Assembly: GCA_031581145.1 (NCBI GenBank)
Contig: JAVLBP010000003.1
Location: 62,001-126,000, forward strand
Source: UBA8296 sp031581145
Lineage (GTDB): Bacteria; Bacteroidota; Rhodothermia; Balneolales; Balneolaceae
Direction: 5' to 3'
DNA: 64,000 nt
In this document: piece by piece, positions 52,820-60,982 of the stretch
Layout of the letters: the number at the start of each line of letters is the position of its first letter
Numbering within the stretch: the stretch's first letter is position 1
The notes under the pieces: model-generated
Databases searched by the model: none
What the model saw: only the letters and a program-made list of their open reading frames with translations
What the model was told of the DNA's origin: nothing
Translations under genes and position numbers: made by a program

Positions 52820-54061
52820 CTAGGCTTGGACGGCTGCACCCTCTAACTCAAAATGCTCTTTGGACTGGGAGACAATCTCATCGGCAATGGCTAGGCAGGC
52901 GGTGGCTGCTGGACTTGGGGCATTCAGTACATGAATCTGTCCTGGGATCCGCTCGTAATAGAAATCATCCAGGATTTCCCCACTCTTTAATAAGGCCATC
53001 GCACGCACACCTGCAGGCGAAGGCTTCAGGTCAGAGGCTTGCACCGCAGGCACCAATTCTTGAAGCCCTTTTACAAATGCACCCTTAGAGGCAGAACGAA
53101 CCATCTCGTCTAGCCCCATTTTCCAGTGTTTTGCAGCCATCTTCCAAAATCCTGGGAATAAGAGGGTTTCTACTGCTTCGGGCACGTCAAGATCTAATTT
53201 TTGGTACCCTTCCCGTTTGAAAGCAAACACAGCGTTGGGTCCACACTCTACCCCACCTAGGACCATTTTAGTAAAATGAACGCCTAAAAAGGGAAATTCG
53301 GGGTTTGGAAGTGGATAAATAAGCCCCTTAACCAACCACTCAGAGGATTCCTTGAGTTCATAATACTCCCCTCTAAATGGGACAATTTGCAGATCGGTTT
53401 GAATGCCAGCCGCCCGAGCTACAACATCGGAATAAAGCCCAGCACAATTAACCAAATACTTGGTTTTATGGATCTCATTTCCAGCATGAATATCGATTTC
53501 CGGGGACTCTTTGGAGCCAATGCTGTCAATACGATCCACTTTGTCACCAAAACAAAAATCAATTCCTGCCTCTGTAAGCTGACGCTGTAGCTCGCAAGAA
53601 AATCCAACATAATCAACAATCCCTGCGCAGGGTACGTGGATCGCTCGAGTCCCTTCAACCTCGGGTTCGATCTCTTTCATCTCTTTGCGATCAATGACTG
53701 AAATCCCTTCGATTCCATTTTGGACCCCACGCTCAAAAATCGCAGGCAAGCGATCGGCACGATCTTTGGCCGACTCAACGATAATTTTCCCACAAACATC
53801 GTGTTTCACGTCATAGGTCTGACAAAAGTCGACGAGTTGATGTCTACCATCCACACAATTTTTGGCCTTAAAACTCCCCGGCTTATAATAGACACCCGAA
53901 TGGATCACACCACTGTTATTTCCCGTTTGATGTGCTGCAACGCGATTTTCTTTATCCAAGACACGAATGGCCGCATCAGGGAATGCTTGATGCAACTTGT
54001 ACGCTGTAGATAACCCCACGATACCGGCGCCAACAACCGTAAAATCAACCGTCTTGGACAT
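52820..54061 (-). CDS. lhgO: L-2-hydroxyglutarate oxidase
   Basis: LhgO oxidises L-2-hydroxyglutarate to 2-oxoglutarate with FAD. The 413-residue protein begins FTVVGAGIVGLSTAYKL, the FAD-binding GxGxxG motif, and has HQTGNNSGVIHSGVYYKPGS and IVDYVGFSC with PFRGEYYEL further on, all familiar from LhgO/YgaF. ATG 54061 is chosen; the frame also contains TTG 54067. Its end lies 33 bases from the convergent recN, and the short spacer is filled with repeats of CCTAGTGATT-like sequence. Confidence 0.9.
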   Translation of the reverse strand: MSKTVDFTVVGAGIVGLSTAYKLHQAFPDAAIRVLDKENRVAAHQTGNNSGVIHSGVYYKPGSFKAKNCVDGRHQLVDFCQTYDVKHDVCGKIIVESAKDRADRLPAIFERGVQNGIEGISVIDRKEMKEIEPEVEGTRAIHVPCAGIVDYVGFSCELQRQLTEAGIDFCFGDKVDRIDSIGSKESPEIDIHAGNEIHKTKYLVNCAGLYSDVVARAAGIQTDLQIVPFRGEYYELKESSEWLVKGLIYPLPNPEFPFLGVHFTKMVLGGVECGPNAVFAFKREGYQKLDLDVPEAVETLLFPGFWKMAAKHWKMGLDEMVRSASKGAFVKGLQELVPAVQASDLKPSPAGVRAMALLKSGEILDDFYYERIPGQIHVLNAPSPAATACLAIADEIVSQSKEHFELEGAAVQA

Positions 54062-54133
54062 TCTCAAAGATACCTAGACTATTACGGCATGCCAAGAGGT
54101 TGGATCGAATGATTCTTGTTATCTTTGGTAGGT

Positions 54134-54715
54134 ATGATAAAATCTAGGACAGCTCCAATATTGAACGTTTTGACACACACTTTTTTTAGCCCCCTTCGAG
54201 GCTCATTAGGCCTTCTATACTCTTTGATATTTATTGCATCACTCACCTCCTGTCAGAAAGAAGACTCTTCGTTTCCAGGGATGAATGATCCACAGGCTGT
54301 CCTTGACGAGGCAACTTTCCAGACGTTGGACGGTGAGTCTGTCCAACTTTCTGATTTTGAAGGGCAATTTGTCGTGGTTGACTTCTGGGAAACATGGTGC
54401 AGTCCATGCATGGAGGTTTTTCCTGCGATGCAAGAGCTAGAGGATGAATATGGAGATAACTTCACTATGCTTGCTGTCAATCTAGGGAAAGTGGACGACC
54501 AAGAAACTGTACAGGAGTTCAAGGAAAACAACCCCTATACCTTTTCATACCTCATCGACAAGGATCAAGCCTTTGATCGCTTCCAAGTGCCCGGCATTCC
54601 ATTCAAAGTAATGGTCGGTCCTGATGGACAGGTCCTAAAAGCAGAAATGGGGTCTTCGGGCCGCCAAATGGATTACAACAAAGTGAAAACGCTGTACGAT
54701 GAGGCCATGAAATAA
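54134..54715 (+). CDS. TlpA-like thioredoxin-fold lipoprotein
   Basis: The 193-residue protein has a lipoprotein signal with IASLTSC (Cys about 41) and a thioredoxin fold of TlpA/ResA type: FVVVDFWETWCSPCMEVFP, with the redox pair C89/C92, then AVNLGKVDDQET and a cis-proline segment VPGIPFKVMV. It probably reduces exported proteins or cytochrome c components in the periplasm. The start ATG 54134 gives a compact signal sequence; a TTG at 54116 is in frame. The stop codon lies inside a 14-base tandem repeat. Confidence 0.86.
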   Translation: MIKSRTAPILNVLTHTFFSPLRGSLGLLYSLIFIASLTSCQKEDSSFPGMNDPQAVLDEATFQTLDGESVQLSDFEGQFVVVDFWETWCSPCMEVFPAMQELEDEYGDNFTMLAVNLGKVDDQETVQEFKENNPYTFSYLIDKDQAFDRFQVPGIPFKVMVGPDGQVLKAEMGSSGRQMDYNKVKTLYDEAMK

Positions 54716-54776
54716 AAGCGATGAAATAAAGTCGATGAAATAAAGTCTATAAAATTCAAGCTATGAATTAGACTCT
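54707..54776 (+). repeat. 14-base tandem repeat, five copies, starting at the TlpA-like stop codon
   Basis: Units ATGAAATAAAAGCG, ATGAAATAAAGTCG, ATGAAATAAAGTCT, then two degenerate copies. The first unit carries the last two codons and TAA stop of the gene, and the next two repeat that ATG-AAA-TAA. Confidence 0.9.
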
Positions 54777-54804
54777 CCATCTCCTCTCACTTCACCTCAT
54801 TTTA

Positions 54805-54838
54805 GACGACCAACACACATTGACAACCAACACACAAA
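54805..54838 (+). repeat. 17-base duplication upstream of ahcY
   Basis: GACGACCAACACACATT followed by GACAACCAACACACAAA, in the leader of ahcY, ending 10 bases before the start codon. The leader is A/C-rich and shows no SAH riboswitch. Confidence 0.75.
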
Positions 54839-54848
54839 CAAACGATTC

Positions 54849-56159
54849 ATGAGTTTATCCCAAAAAGCCATTCCCTACAAGGTTAAAGACATCTCTCTCG
54901 CGGAATTTGGACGCAAGGAAATCTCAATTGCAGAGGCAGAAATGCCAGGATTGATGGCATTACGCGAAGAATATGGAGAGTCTAAACCATTAGCAGGGGC
55001 TCGTATCGCTGGCTGCTTGCATATGACGATTCAAACTGCAGTTCTGATCGAAACACTTGTTGAATTAGGCGCAGATGTCACATGGTCATCTTGCAACATT
55101 TATTCGACGCAGGATCATGCTGCAGCTGCAATTGCGGCAGCTGGAATTCCTGTGTATGCCTGGAAAGGGATGACCGAAGAGGAGTATGAATGGTGTATCG
55201 AACAGACCCTGACCTTTGGGGCTGAGGAGTTACCTTTGAATATGATTCTTGATGATGGTGGCGATCTCACAAATATGGTTCTGGATCAGCGGCCAGAATT
55301 TATAGAACACATCAAAGGAATCTCAGAGGAAACCACAACAGGTGTGCATCGACTCTATGAGCGGATGGAAAATGGGACCTTACCCATTCCTGCGATTAAT
55401 GTGAATGACTCGGTCACCAAATCGAAATTTGACAACAAATATGGGTGTACTGAGTCGTGTGTAGATGCGATACGCCGTGCAACTGATGTGATGATGGCGG
55501 GTAAGGTTGCAGTCGTCGCAGGCTATGGGGATGTCGGGAAAGGCTCTGTGGCATCTCTGGCTGGAGCAGGAGCTCGCGTGATCGTCACAGAAATCGATCC
55601 GATCTGTGCTCTTCAGGCTGCTATGGATGGCTTTGAGGTGAAAAAAATGGCGGATGCGGTTAAAGAGGCTGACATTATCGTGACAGCAACGGGGAACAAG
55701 GATATCTTGACGGCGGAGCACTTCGAGGCCATGAAAGACAAAGCGATCGTAGGAAATATTGGTCACTTCGATAATGAGATAGATGTGAAATGGCTCAAGG
55801 AGAACACCGAGGAGATTAATATTAAGCCACAGGTGGATATGTACCGCTTCAAAGATGGGCGTGAAGTGATTCTTCTGTCACAAGGTCGTTTGATGAATCT
55901 AGGAAATGCGACGGGCCACCCTTCCTTTGTAATGAGTAACTCATTCACCAATCAAACGCTTGCTCAGATGGCGCTATGGCAACGTCCTGATGAGTTTGAA
56001 GTAGGTGTGCACGTCTTGCCAAAAGACTTAGATGAGAAAGTGGCTCGACTCCACTTGTCCAAGATTGGGGTGGAGCTTGAAGAGCTTAATGACGAGCAAG
56101 CTGGCTACATTGGTGTGCCTGTCCAAGGGCCATTCAAGCCTGAATGGTATCGCTACTAA
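54849..56159 (+). CDS. ahcY: Adenosylhomocysteinase
   Basis: AhcY reversibly splits S-adenosylhomocysteine into adenosine and homocysteine, with tightly bound NAD. The 436-residue protein starts with VKDISLAEFGRKEI, has CLHMTIQTAVLIETL, the NAD loop VVAGYGDVGKGSVAS and the C-terminal PEWYRY tail that completes the active site of the neighbouring subunit. Length is typical for bacteria. It is followed after 17 bases by a phosphodiesterase-type lipoprotein gene. Confidence 0.97.
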   Translation: MSLSQKAIPYKVKDISLAEFGRKEISIAEAEMPGLMALREEYGESKPLAGARIAGCLHMTIQTAVLIETLVELGADVTWSSCNIYSTQDHAAAAIAAAGIPVYAWKGMTEEEYEWCIEQTLTFGAEELPLNMILDDGGDLTNMVLDQRPEFIEHIKGISEETTTGVHRLYERMENGTLPIPAINVNDSVTKSKFDNKYGCTESCVDAIRRATDVMMAGKVAVVAGYGDVGKGSVASLAGAGARVIVTEIDPICALQAAMDGFEVKKMADAVKEADIIVTATGNKDILTAEHFEAMKDKAIVGNIGHFDNEIDVKWLKENTEEINIKPQVDMYRFKDGREVILLSQGRLMNLGNATGHPSFVMSNSFTNQTLAQMALWQRPDEFEVGVHVLPKDLDEKVARLHLSKIGVELEELNDEQAGYIGVPVQGPFKPEWYRY

Positions 56160-56176
56160 CCATTGGGCTGAGCGAC

Positions 56177-57166
56177 ATGAGAACCTATTTTGTTCGGACT
56201 ATAGGACTCGTCTTGTTTGCGGTGTTGTTGCTCGCCCAGTGTACATCTGAGCGTGACTCATCAGCAGCGGGTGATAGTTCCATGCAGATATCCCCCTCAG
56301 ATGAGTTCAAGGTGATGACGTTTAACCTTCGATATGACAATCCTGATGACGGCGAAAATAAGTGGTCGAATCGCAAAACGTTTGCCTCAGATGTGATACG
56401 CAACTCTGGAGCTAGCATGATCGGGATTCAGGAGGGATTGCACCACCAGGTAGTGGGACTTGATTCACTACTTCCAGACTTTACCTATGTAGGTGTAGGG
56501 CGTGATGACGGAGCGACGAAAGGAGAGTACACCGCGATTTTTGTGGACACTACCCGTTTGGAGGTGATCGAAGAGTCGACCTTTTGGCTTTCTGAAACCC
56601 CAGACCGCCCATCCGTGGGATGGGACGCTTCAATGGAGCGCATAGCAACCTATGCACTTGTGATGCCGCGGCAAAAGGGTCAAGGAACTATGCAAAGGAC
56701 TATGCAAGGGACAGTGCAAAGGACGATGGCCTTTGGAAATCGCCCTCTTCTCGTTGTGAATGGTCATTTTGACCATCGCGGAAAAACCTCACGCACTGAG
56801 GCTGCACGATTGATTCAGGACAAGGTCGAAGAGCTACGGCAGTTTGGAGCTATGGAGGCGGTTCCTGTCATTGTTATGGGTGATTTTAACGCAAGCCCCT
56901 CATCGGAGGCTATGGGAGTGTTTTCATCGTTTTTGACCGATGCATATCATGGAGCTACAACGTCTCCTGAGGGGCCTGTTGCAACATACAATGCATTTGA
57001 GGTCATCGATGGAGGTTACCAAGACCCTGAAGGGCGTATTGATTACGTATTTCTAAGTGATGAATTTGCTGTCAATTCCTACGCAGCCATCGATGAGATT
57101 CGAGACGGTCGCTATGTGAGTGATCATTTCCCAATCCTTGTCGGTTTAAGCGTTCAGAAACAGTAG
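56177..57166 (+). CDS. Endonuclease/exonuclease/phosphatase family lipoprotein
   Basis: The 329-residue protein has a lipoprotein signal (FAVLLLAQC) and the EEP fold: VMTFNLRYDNPDDGENKW, IGIQEG (metal-binding Glu), VNGHFDHRG, VIVMGDFNASP and SDHFPIL. The family includes nucleases, inositol phosphatases and sphingomyelinases; an exported lipoprotein form suggests extracellular phosphodiester hydrolysis. ATG 56177 is favoured because an earlier start at 56144 overlaps ahcY and adds residues before the signal. A 12-base repeat (56684-56731) is inserted between beta strands. Confidence 0.86.
   Translation: MRTYFVRTIGLVLFAVLLLAQCTSERDSSAAGDSSMQISPSDEFKVMTFNLRYDNPDDGENKWSNRKTFASDVIRNSGASMIGIQEGLHHQVVGLDSLLPDFTYVGVGRDDGATKGEYTAIFVDTTRLEVIEESTFWLSETPDRPSVGWDASMERIATYALVMPRQKGQGTMQRTMQGTVQRTMAFGNRPLLVVNGHFDHRGKTSRTEAARLIQDKVEELRQFGAMEAVPVIVMGDFNASPSSEAMGVFSSFLTDAYHGATTSPEGPVATYNAFEVIDGGYQDPEGRIDYVFLSDEFAVNSYAAIDEIRDGRYVSDHFPILVGLSVQKQ
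56684..56731 (+). repeat. 12-base tandem repeat, four copies, in the EEP-family gene
   Basis: Units GGAACTATGCAA, AGGACTATGCAA, GGGACAGTGCAA and AGGACGATGGCC encode TMQR-TMQG-TVQR-TMAF-like residues. Frame kept. Confidence 0.82.
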
Positions 57167-57274
57167 AGTATTGAGTAAGGATGAGGCTTTAAAAGTTGTT
57201 GTTACTCATAGCCTTGTTTGACAGTCTTGTTTATTGAACCGAAAGGCGCTAATTTTAAAGTCTTTCCTTGAAAT

Positions 57275-57348
<74 letters not shown>

Positions 57349-57373
57349 CATGACTGTCGAACGGTCCACGTTC

Positions 57374-58570
57374 CTAGACCCTCCAAGCGCCCAACTTCTG
57401 CATCGTAAATAATTGAGCCAACACTCGTTGGATCGGCGTGTGAACAAAAAGAGTAAGCATCCATTGCCTAACCCAGCGATGCTTGAAAGAACGACCCAGT
57501 CGCATATTCCACTCCGCACGCTTTCCTGCTTGCTGGGCAACTGCGCGTTGCCGCTTGCTGTAGTCTTGAAGGTGTCGTTCGTCCCGTGTCGACAAAAAGG
57601 CATGCAGAGCCTTCGCAAGAGCTTCGCCATCTAGCCACCCCAAATTCATCCCTTGACCTCCAATAGGGCTTACCACATGGGCCGCATCCCCCGCAAGCAC
57701 AACACGCTCTTTGGTAAAGGTATCCGCAATATAATGTTGGACACCAAACGAACTTATCATCGTACACTGCACCTGACGTAGATCAAACCCCGTTCGATGA
57801 GCCACTATCTCTTTGAGCTCTTGCTCCGTTGGCTCTTCAACATAATCCTTCGTTTTGACAACCCACCGCCGGCGCCCTTTGGCAAGAGGAAAACACTCTA
57901 CCAAGCCCTTTTGATGAAGCGTAATCATGGCGTCCTCACCAAACGGGGTTGTATCGTCAAAATCCCCCATCATATACGTATCTGGATATCGAGAGCCATG
58001 AAATTCAATTCCTGCAAGCTGCCGAACTACACTACGCTTACCATCACACCCAACGAGTACGTCACAGGTACATTCTTCAATGGCACCTTCGGGCCCGTAG
58101 GCATTATCAGTGCTTTCAGCATCATTCGCACTCTCCATTCGGACATAAACACCATCCTGCGATGTTTCATAGGACGTTAATGTGACGCATCGACGAACCA
58201 TGGAGGAATCCACCTTTTGGCAAGCCGCTTCCAAAATAGCCTCCGTCTGAGATTGAGGAAGGCTCAACACATACTGATGTTGCCCTGGCAGTGAATCAAA
58301 ACTGACCGATCCAATTCTCGATTGGTTGAGATAGGCGTGCCCCTTTCGAATCAATATACCTTCCTCCAAAAAAGGCTCTACAAGTCCCAGTCGATCAAAC
58401 AAATCGAGAGAGGGTGGGTGAATGCCAATCGATCTAGAGTGCTGGGTGGGTGCCTCTTTTTTCTCGATGACCCTACAATCAACCCCAAGCTGTCGCAGAG
58501 AAAGGGCTAGAAAAAGCCCTGTGGGACCTCCTCCAACAATCAAAACGGGGATATGATTTGTTTTAGCCAT
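57374..58570 (-). CDS. FAD-dependent aromatic hydroxylase (UbiH/PHBH type), srsC-like
   Basis: The 398-residue flavoprotein has the FAD loop VLIVGGGPTGLFLALSL (about 9-25), the DG motif region LVGCDGKRSVVRQLAG, and GDAAHVVSPIGGQGMNLGWLDG (split around residue 280-300), the hallmark of the class A monooxygenases. It probably hydroxylates a phenolic product of the upstream polyketide synthase. It overlaps the methyltransferase gene by eight bases. In Streptomyces the srsC hydroxylase stands in the same position after a type III synthase and methyltransferase, which supports the role by analogy. Confidence 0.85.
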   Translation of the reverse strand: MAKTNHIPVLIVGGGPTGLFLALSLRQLGVDCRVIEKKEAPTQHSRSIGIHPPSLDLFDRLGLVEPFLEEGILIRKGHAYLNQSRIGSVSFDSLPGQHQYVLSLPQSQTEAILEAACQKVDSSMVRRCVTLTSYETSQDGVYVRMESANDAESTDNAYGPEGAIEECTCDVLVGCDGKRSVVRQLAGIEFHGSRYPDTYMMGDFDDTTPFGEDAMITLHQKGLVECFPLAKGRRRWVVKTKDYVEEPTEQELKEIVAHRTGFDLRQVQCTMISSFGVQHYIADTFTKERVVLAGDAAHVVSPIGGQGMNLGWLDGEALAKALHAFLSTRDERHLQDYSKRQRAVAQQAGKRAEWNMRLGRSFKHRWVRQWMLTLFVHTPIQRVLAQLFTMQKLGAWRV

Positions 58571-59402
58571 GAGATGAGTCCACTATAAAATCCAACTCTC
58601 TTGATGTCTTGCCCGACCCACCTCGGCACATTGCCACCACACGGAACGGCCATCTTGCCATCACCGTCCAGTGGCTTGGCACCGCTCGACGAAGTTCATC
58701 CGCTGTGAAACTACGACGAATCGATCGAAGGCCATCCTCCTGGATAAACGTCCCCGCAAACCACCCCCAGGTTGCGAGTCCAAAGAGCCCATACCCAAGA
58801 TCACTTCTGTGAATATCATTAAACAATACCAAGCCTTCTTCATGACACAACGATTCGGCGTCTTGACACATTTCTGTCAACTCCTGCTGCGTTAAATGGT
58901 GCAAGACATGATTTGTAATAACGAAGTCAAACCGCGCCGATTCCTCTATCAGATCTTTTGTATGCCCCGTTCGATAAACGATGTGATCAGCCTCTTTTGC
59001 TTCGGCACCCTCATCAGCTTGCCCTTCAGTCTCTCCTATCGCTTGCCCCTCAGCCTGCCCCACTAATCCACGCTCCTTTGCATAGGCCAAGGCCCGCTCA
59101 TCAAGATCCAGTGCCGTTGCTGACACCTTTAGCCCGTCAGCCATAGCCCAACGACATATCTCTCGCGTCACATCACCCCCGCCAGCACCTACATCAAGAA
59201 GCGTACCATCCCCGCCCCTAGCCTGAAGATGCGGGCGAATGTACGCATTATACAAACCTCGCCACCCTGCCAGCCGACGGTTCACAAAATCAAACGCGTC
59301 ATAGGTTCGAAATAATGTCTGCAGATCGCATTGAGGATCATCCATGCGTTCCTGAAGTCCAATACGACGCTCTCGTAAAATCAATGGGGTCAAAGGCTTC
59401 AT
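58563..59402 (-). CDS. SAM-dependent methyltransferase of the type III PKS cluster
   Basis: The 279-residue protein has motif I LLDVGAGGGDVTREI and motif FDFVITNHVLHHLTQQEL, and a C-terminal region with WTVMARWPFRVVAM. Similar proteins accompany type III polyketide synthases and probably methylate the phenolic ring. ATG 59402 lies 10 bases after the synthase stop; an in-frame start at 59444 would overlap the synthase. It contains a repeat-derived acidic linker (GQAEGQAIGETEGQAD, about 128-144). Confidence 0.8.
   Translation of the reverse strand: MKPLTPLILRERRIGLQERMDDPQCDLQTLFRTYDAFDFVNRRLAGWRGLYNAYIRPHLQARGGDGTLLDVGAGGGDVTREICRWAMADGLKVSATALDLDERALAYAKERGLVGQAEGQAIGETEGQADEGAEAKEADHIVYRTGHTKDLIEESARFDFVITNHVLHHLTQQELTEMCQDAESLCHEEGLVLFNDIHRSDLGYGLFGLATWGWFAGTFIQEDGLRSIRRSFTADELRRAVPSHWTVMARWPFRVVAMCRGGSGKTSRELDFIVDSSHG
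59017..59064 (-). repeat. 12-base tandem repeat, four copies, in the methyltransferase gene
   Basis: Plus-strand units GCTTGCCCTTCA, GTCTCTCCTATC, GCTTGCCCCTCA and GCCTGCCCCACT. They encode the GQAEGQAIGETEGQA linker in frame. Confidence 0.75.
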
Positions 59403-59412
59403 TAAGCCTCCA

Positions 59413-60519
59413 TCACGCCATCGATCGTTTCCGGAACAACCCACTCTCTATCGAAAGTCCCGGCCCAAAGGCAAGCCCCAACACCGAATCACCCTCTCTT
59501 GTATCCTTCGACGCCAAAATCCGCTGCAAGACAAATAAGACCGTCGCACTACTCATATTTCCATAATTGGCCAGCACATAACGCGATGCTTCCAATTGTT
59601 CAGCACCTAATCCCAACGACGCTTCAACCTTGTCTACGATGGATCGTCCACCCGGATGAAGCCCCCAAGTCGTGATATCGGACGGGGTAAACCCTGTTTG
59701 GCCAAACAATGGCGCTAGGGCCTCCTCCAAATTTGCCTCGATAATGTCAGGAACATACGATGACAAAATCATGTCAAATCCATGATCACCAATGGTCCAC
59801 GCCATGTCCTTTTTCCCTGTCTCGGTAATGGTATTGGCATACGACTCAGACTCTAGAGCAGGTGCCTTCGCCGTTGGAGATCCACTCACCAATAATCCGG
59901 CTCCACCATCAGCAAAAATCGCAGCCCCAATCAGGTGATCTAGCTCCTTTGTCGACTGAAAGTGCAGAGTACACAGCTCCACCGACACGATGAGAACGCG
60001 TGCATTCGGATCTCCTTCACAAAAACTATGAGCCATACGGAGGGCAGGAAACGCTGCATAGCACCCCATAAATCCTAAATGAAACCGTTGTGTGCTTCCA
60101 GAGAGTCCAAGAGCCTGGACAATCTCAAAGTCTGGCCCCGGCGCAAAAAACCCTGTACATGATACGGTAATCACATGTGTAATCTCCGACGGATCGAGTC
60201 CACTTTGATTCAATACCCTCTTCGCAAGGTTTACAAACATCGCCCCCGCCTCTCGCTGATAGATCTCATTTCGAGTCCCTGTTGATGGATTCAACACACC
60301 ATCCTTGGGATGGAACAAAACATACTCCGCAGGTGAATCAACATAATCTTGCACCACAGAATGGCGGAACTCAATCCCCGACTCCTTGTACACCGTATGA
60401 AGTATTGCTGAGGTGCGGCGGTCATCGGCAAGATGCTCTTTCATCTTATCCCGAATCAGTGTTTGAGGATATCGGGTTGGTGGATTGGCGGTAACAATGT
60501 GTTGGAGATACGATGGCAT
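59413..60519 (-). CDS. Type III polyketide synthase (chalcone synthase-like)
   Basis: The 368-residue enzyme condenses malonyl-CoA onto an acyl starter and cyclises the chain. The catalytic triad is in place: C121 in VSCTGFFAPGPD, histidine in TWGLHPGGRSIVD, and asparagine in LANYGNMSSATVLF. GFMGCYAAFPALRMA is another conserved segment. Products of related bacterial enzymes are alkylpyrones or alkylresorcinols; the acyl starter is unknown. It starts four bases after sufE and is followed by methyltransferase and monooxygenase genes, so it is the core of a small biosynthetic operon. Confidence 0.93.
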   Translation of the reverse strand: MPSYLQHIVTANPPTRYPQTLIRDKMKEHLADDRRTSAILHTVYKESGIEFRHSVVQDYVDSPAEYVLFHPKDGVLNPSTGTRNEIYQREAGAMFVNLAKRVLNQSGLDPSEITHVITVSCTGFFAPGPDFEIVQALGLSGSTQRFHLGFMGCYAAFPALRMAHSFCEGDPNARVLIVSVELCTLHFQSTKELDHLIGAAIFADGGAGLLVSGSPTAKAPALESESYANTITETGKKDMAWTIGDHGFDMILSSYVPDIIEANLEEALAPLFGQTGFTPSDITTWGLHPGGRSIVDKVEASLGLGAEQLEASRYVLANYGNMSSATVLFVLQRILASKDTREGDSVLGLAFGPGLSIESGLFRKRSMA

Positions 60520-60523
60520 AAGC

Positions 60524-60958
60524 TTAGGACATCGCCACCACAGCCAACTGCTTTATTTGACGCACCATCGCAAGGAGACCATTAGAACGAGTTGGGCTTA
60601 AATGTCTATCCAATCCCAGCTTGCTCAGAAATGTTGGCTCTTGCTTCACGATATCTTCGGGTGCTTCCCCCGAATAATACCCAGCCACCAAGGCCGCCAA
60701 CCCCTTGGTAATGGCACTATCACTATCTGTGCGATAATGGATGGAGGCAACGTTACCTTGTTCATCTTTTTGTGGTTCAGCAACAAGCCATACTTGAGAT
60801 TGGCAGCCTCGTACAAGCTTATCGGGTACTTTCTCCTCAGGTGGCAGTAACTCCGCTTTCTCCCCCATTGACATGATGTACTTGTACCTAAGCTCCCAAT
60901 CAGGAAGCCGGCTGAAGCGTGATTCTAAGTCTGCTTCCTTCTCAGGAAATGAAGCCAT
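60524..60958 (-). CDS. sufE: SufE family sulfur acceptor/Fe-S assembly protein
   Basis: SufE takes sulfur from the SufS cysteine desulfurase for Fe-S cluster assembly. The 144-residue protein has LPDWELRYKYIMSMGEKAELLP, and the active cysteine in VRGCQSQVWLVAE, followed by SIHYRTDSDSAITKGLAAL. Length is normal. It is separated from any suf genes here and stands 24 bases after a PAS protein gene and four before the polyketide synthase gene. Confidence 0.92.
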   Translation of the reverse strand: MASFPEKEADLESRFSRLPDWELRYKYIMSMGEKAELLPPEEKVPDKLVRGCQSQVWLVAEPQKDEQGNVASIHYRTDSDSAITKGLAALVAGYYSGEAPEDIVKQEPTFLSKLGLDRHLSPTRSNGLLAMVRQIKQLAVVAMS

Positions 60959-60982
60959 AGACAGCCTCGTCGTGATATAACC

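Noticed and set aside
54716..54848. SAH or SAM riboswitch upstream of ahcY.
   Set aside because: The leader is A/T- and C-rich repeats, with no GC-rich stem set of either riboswitch class.
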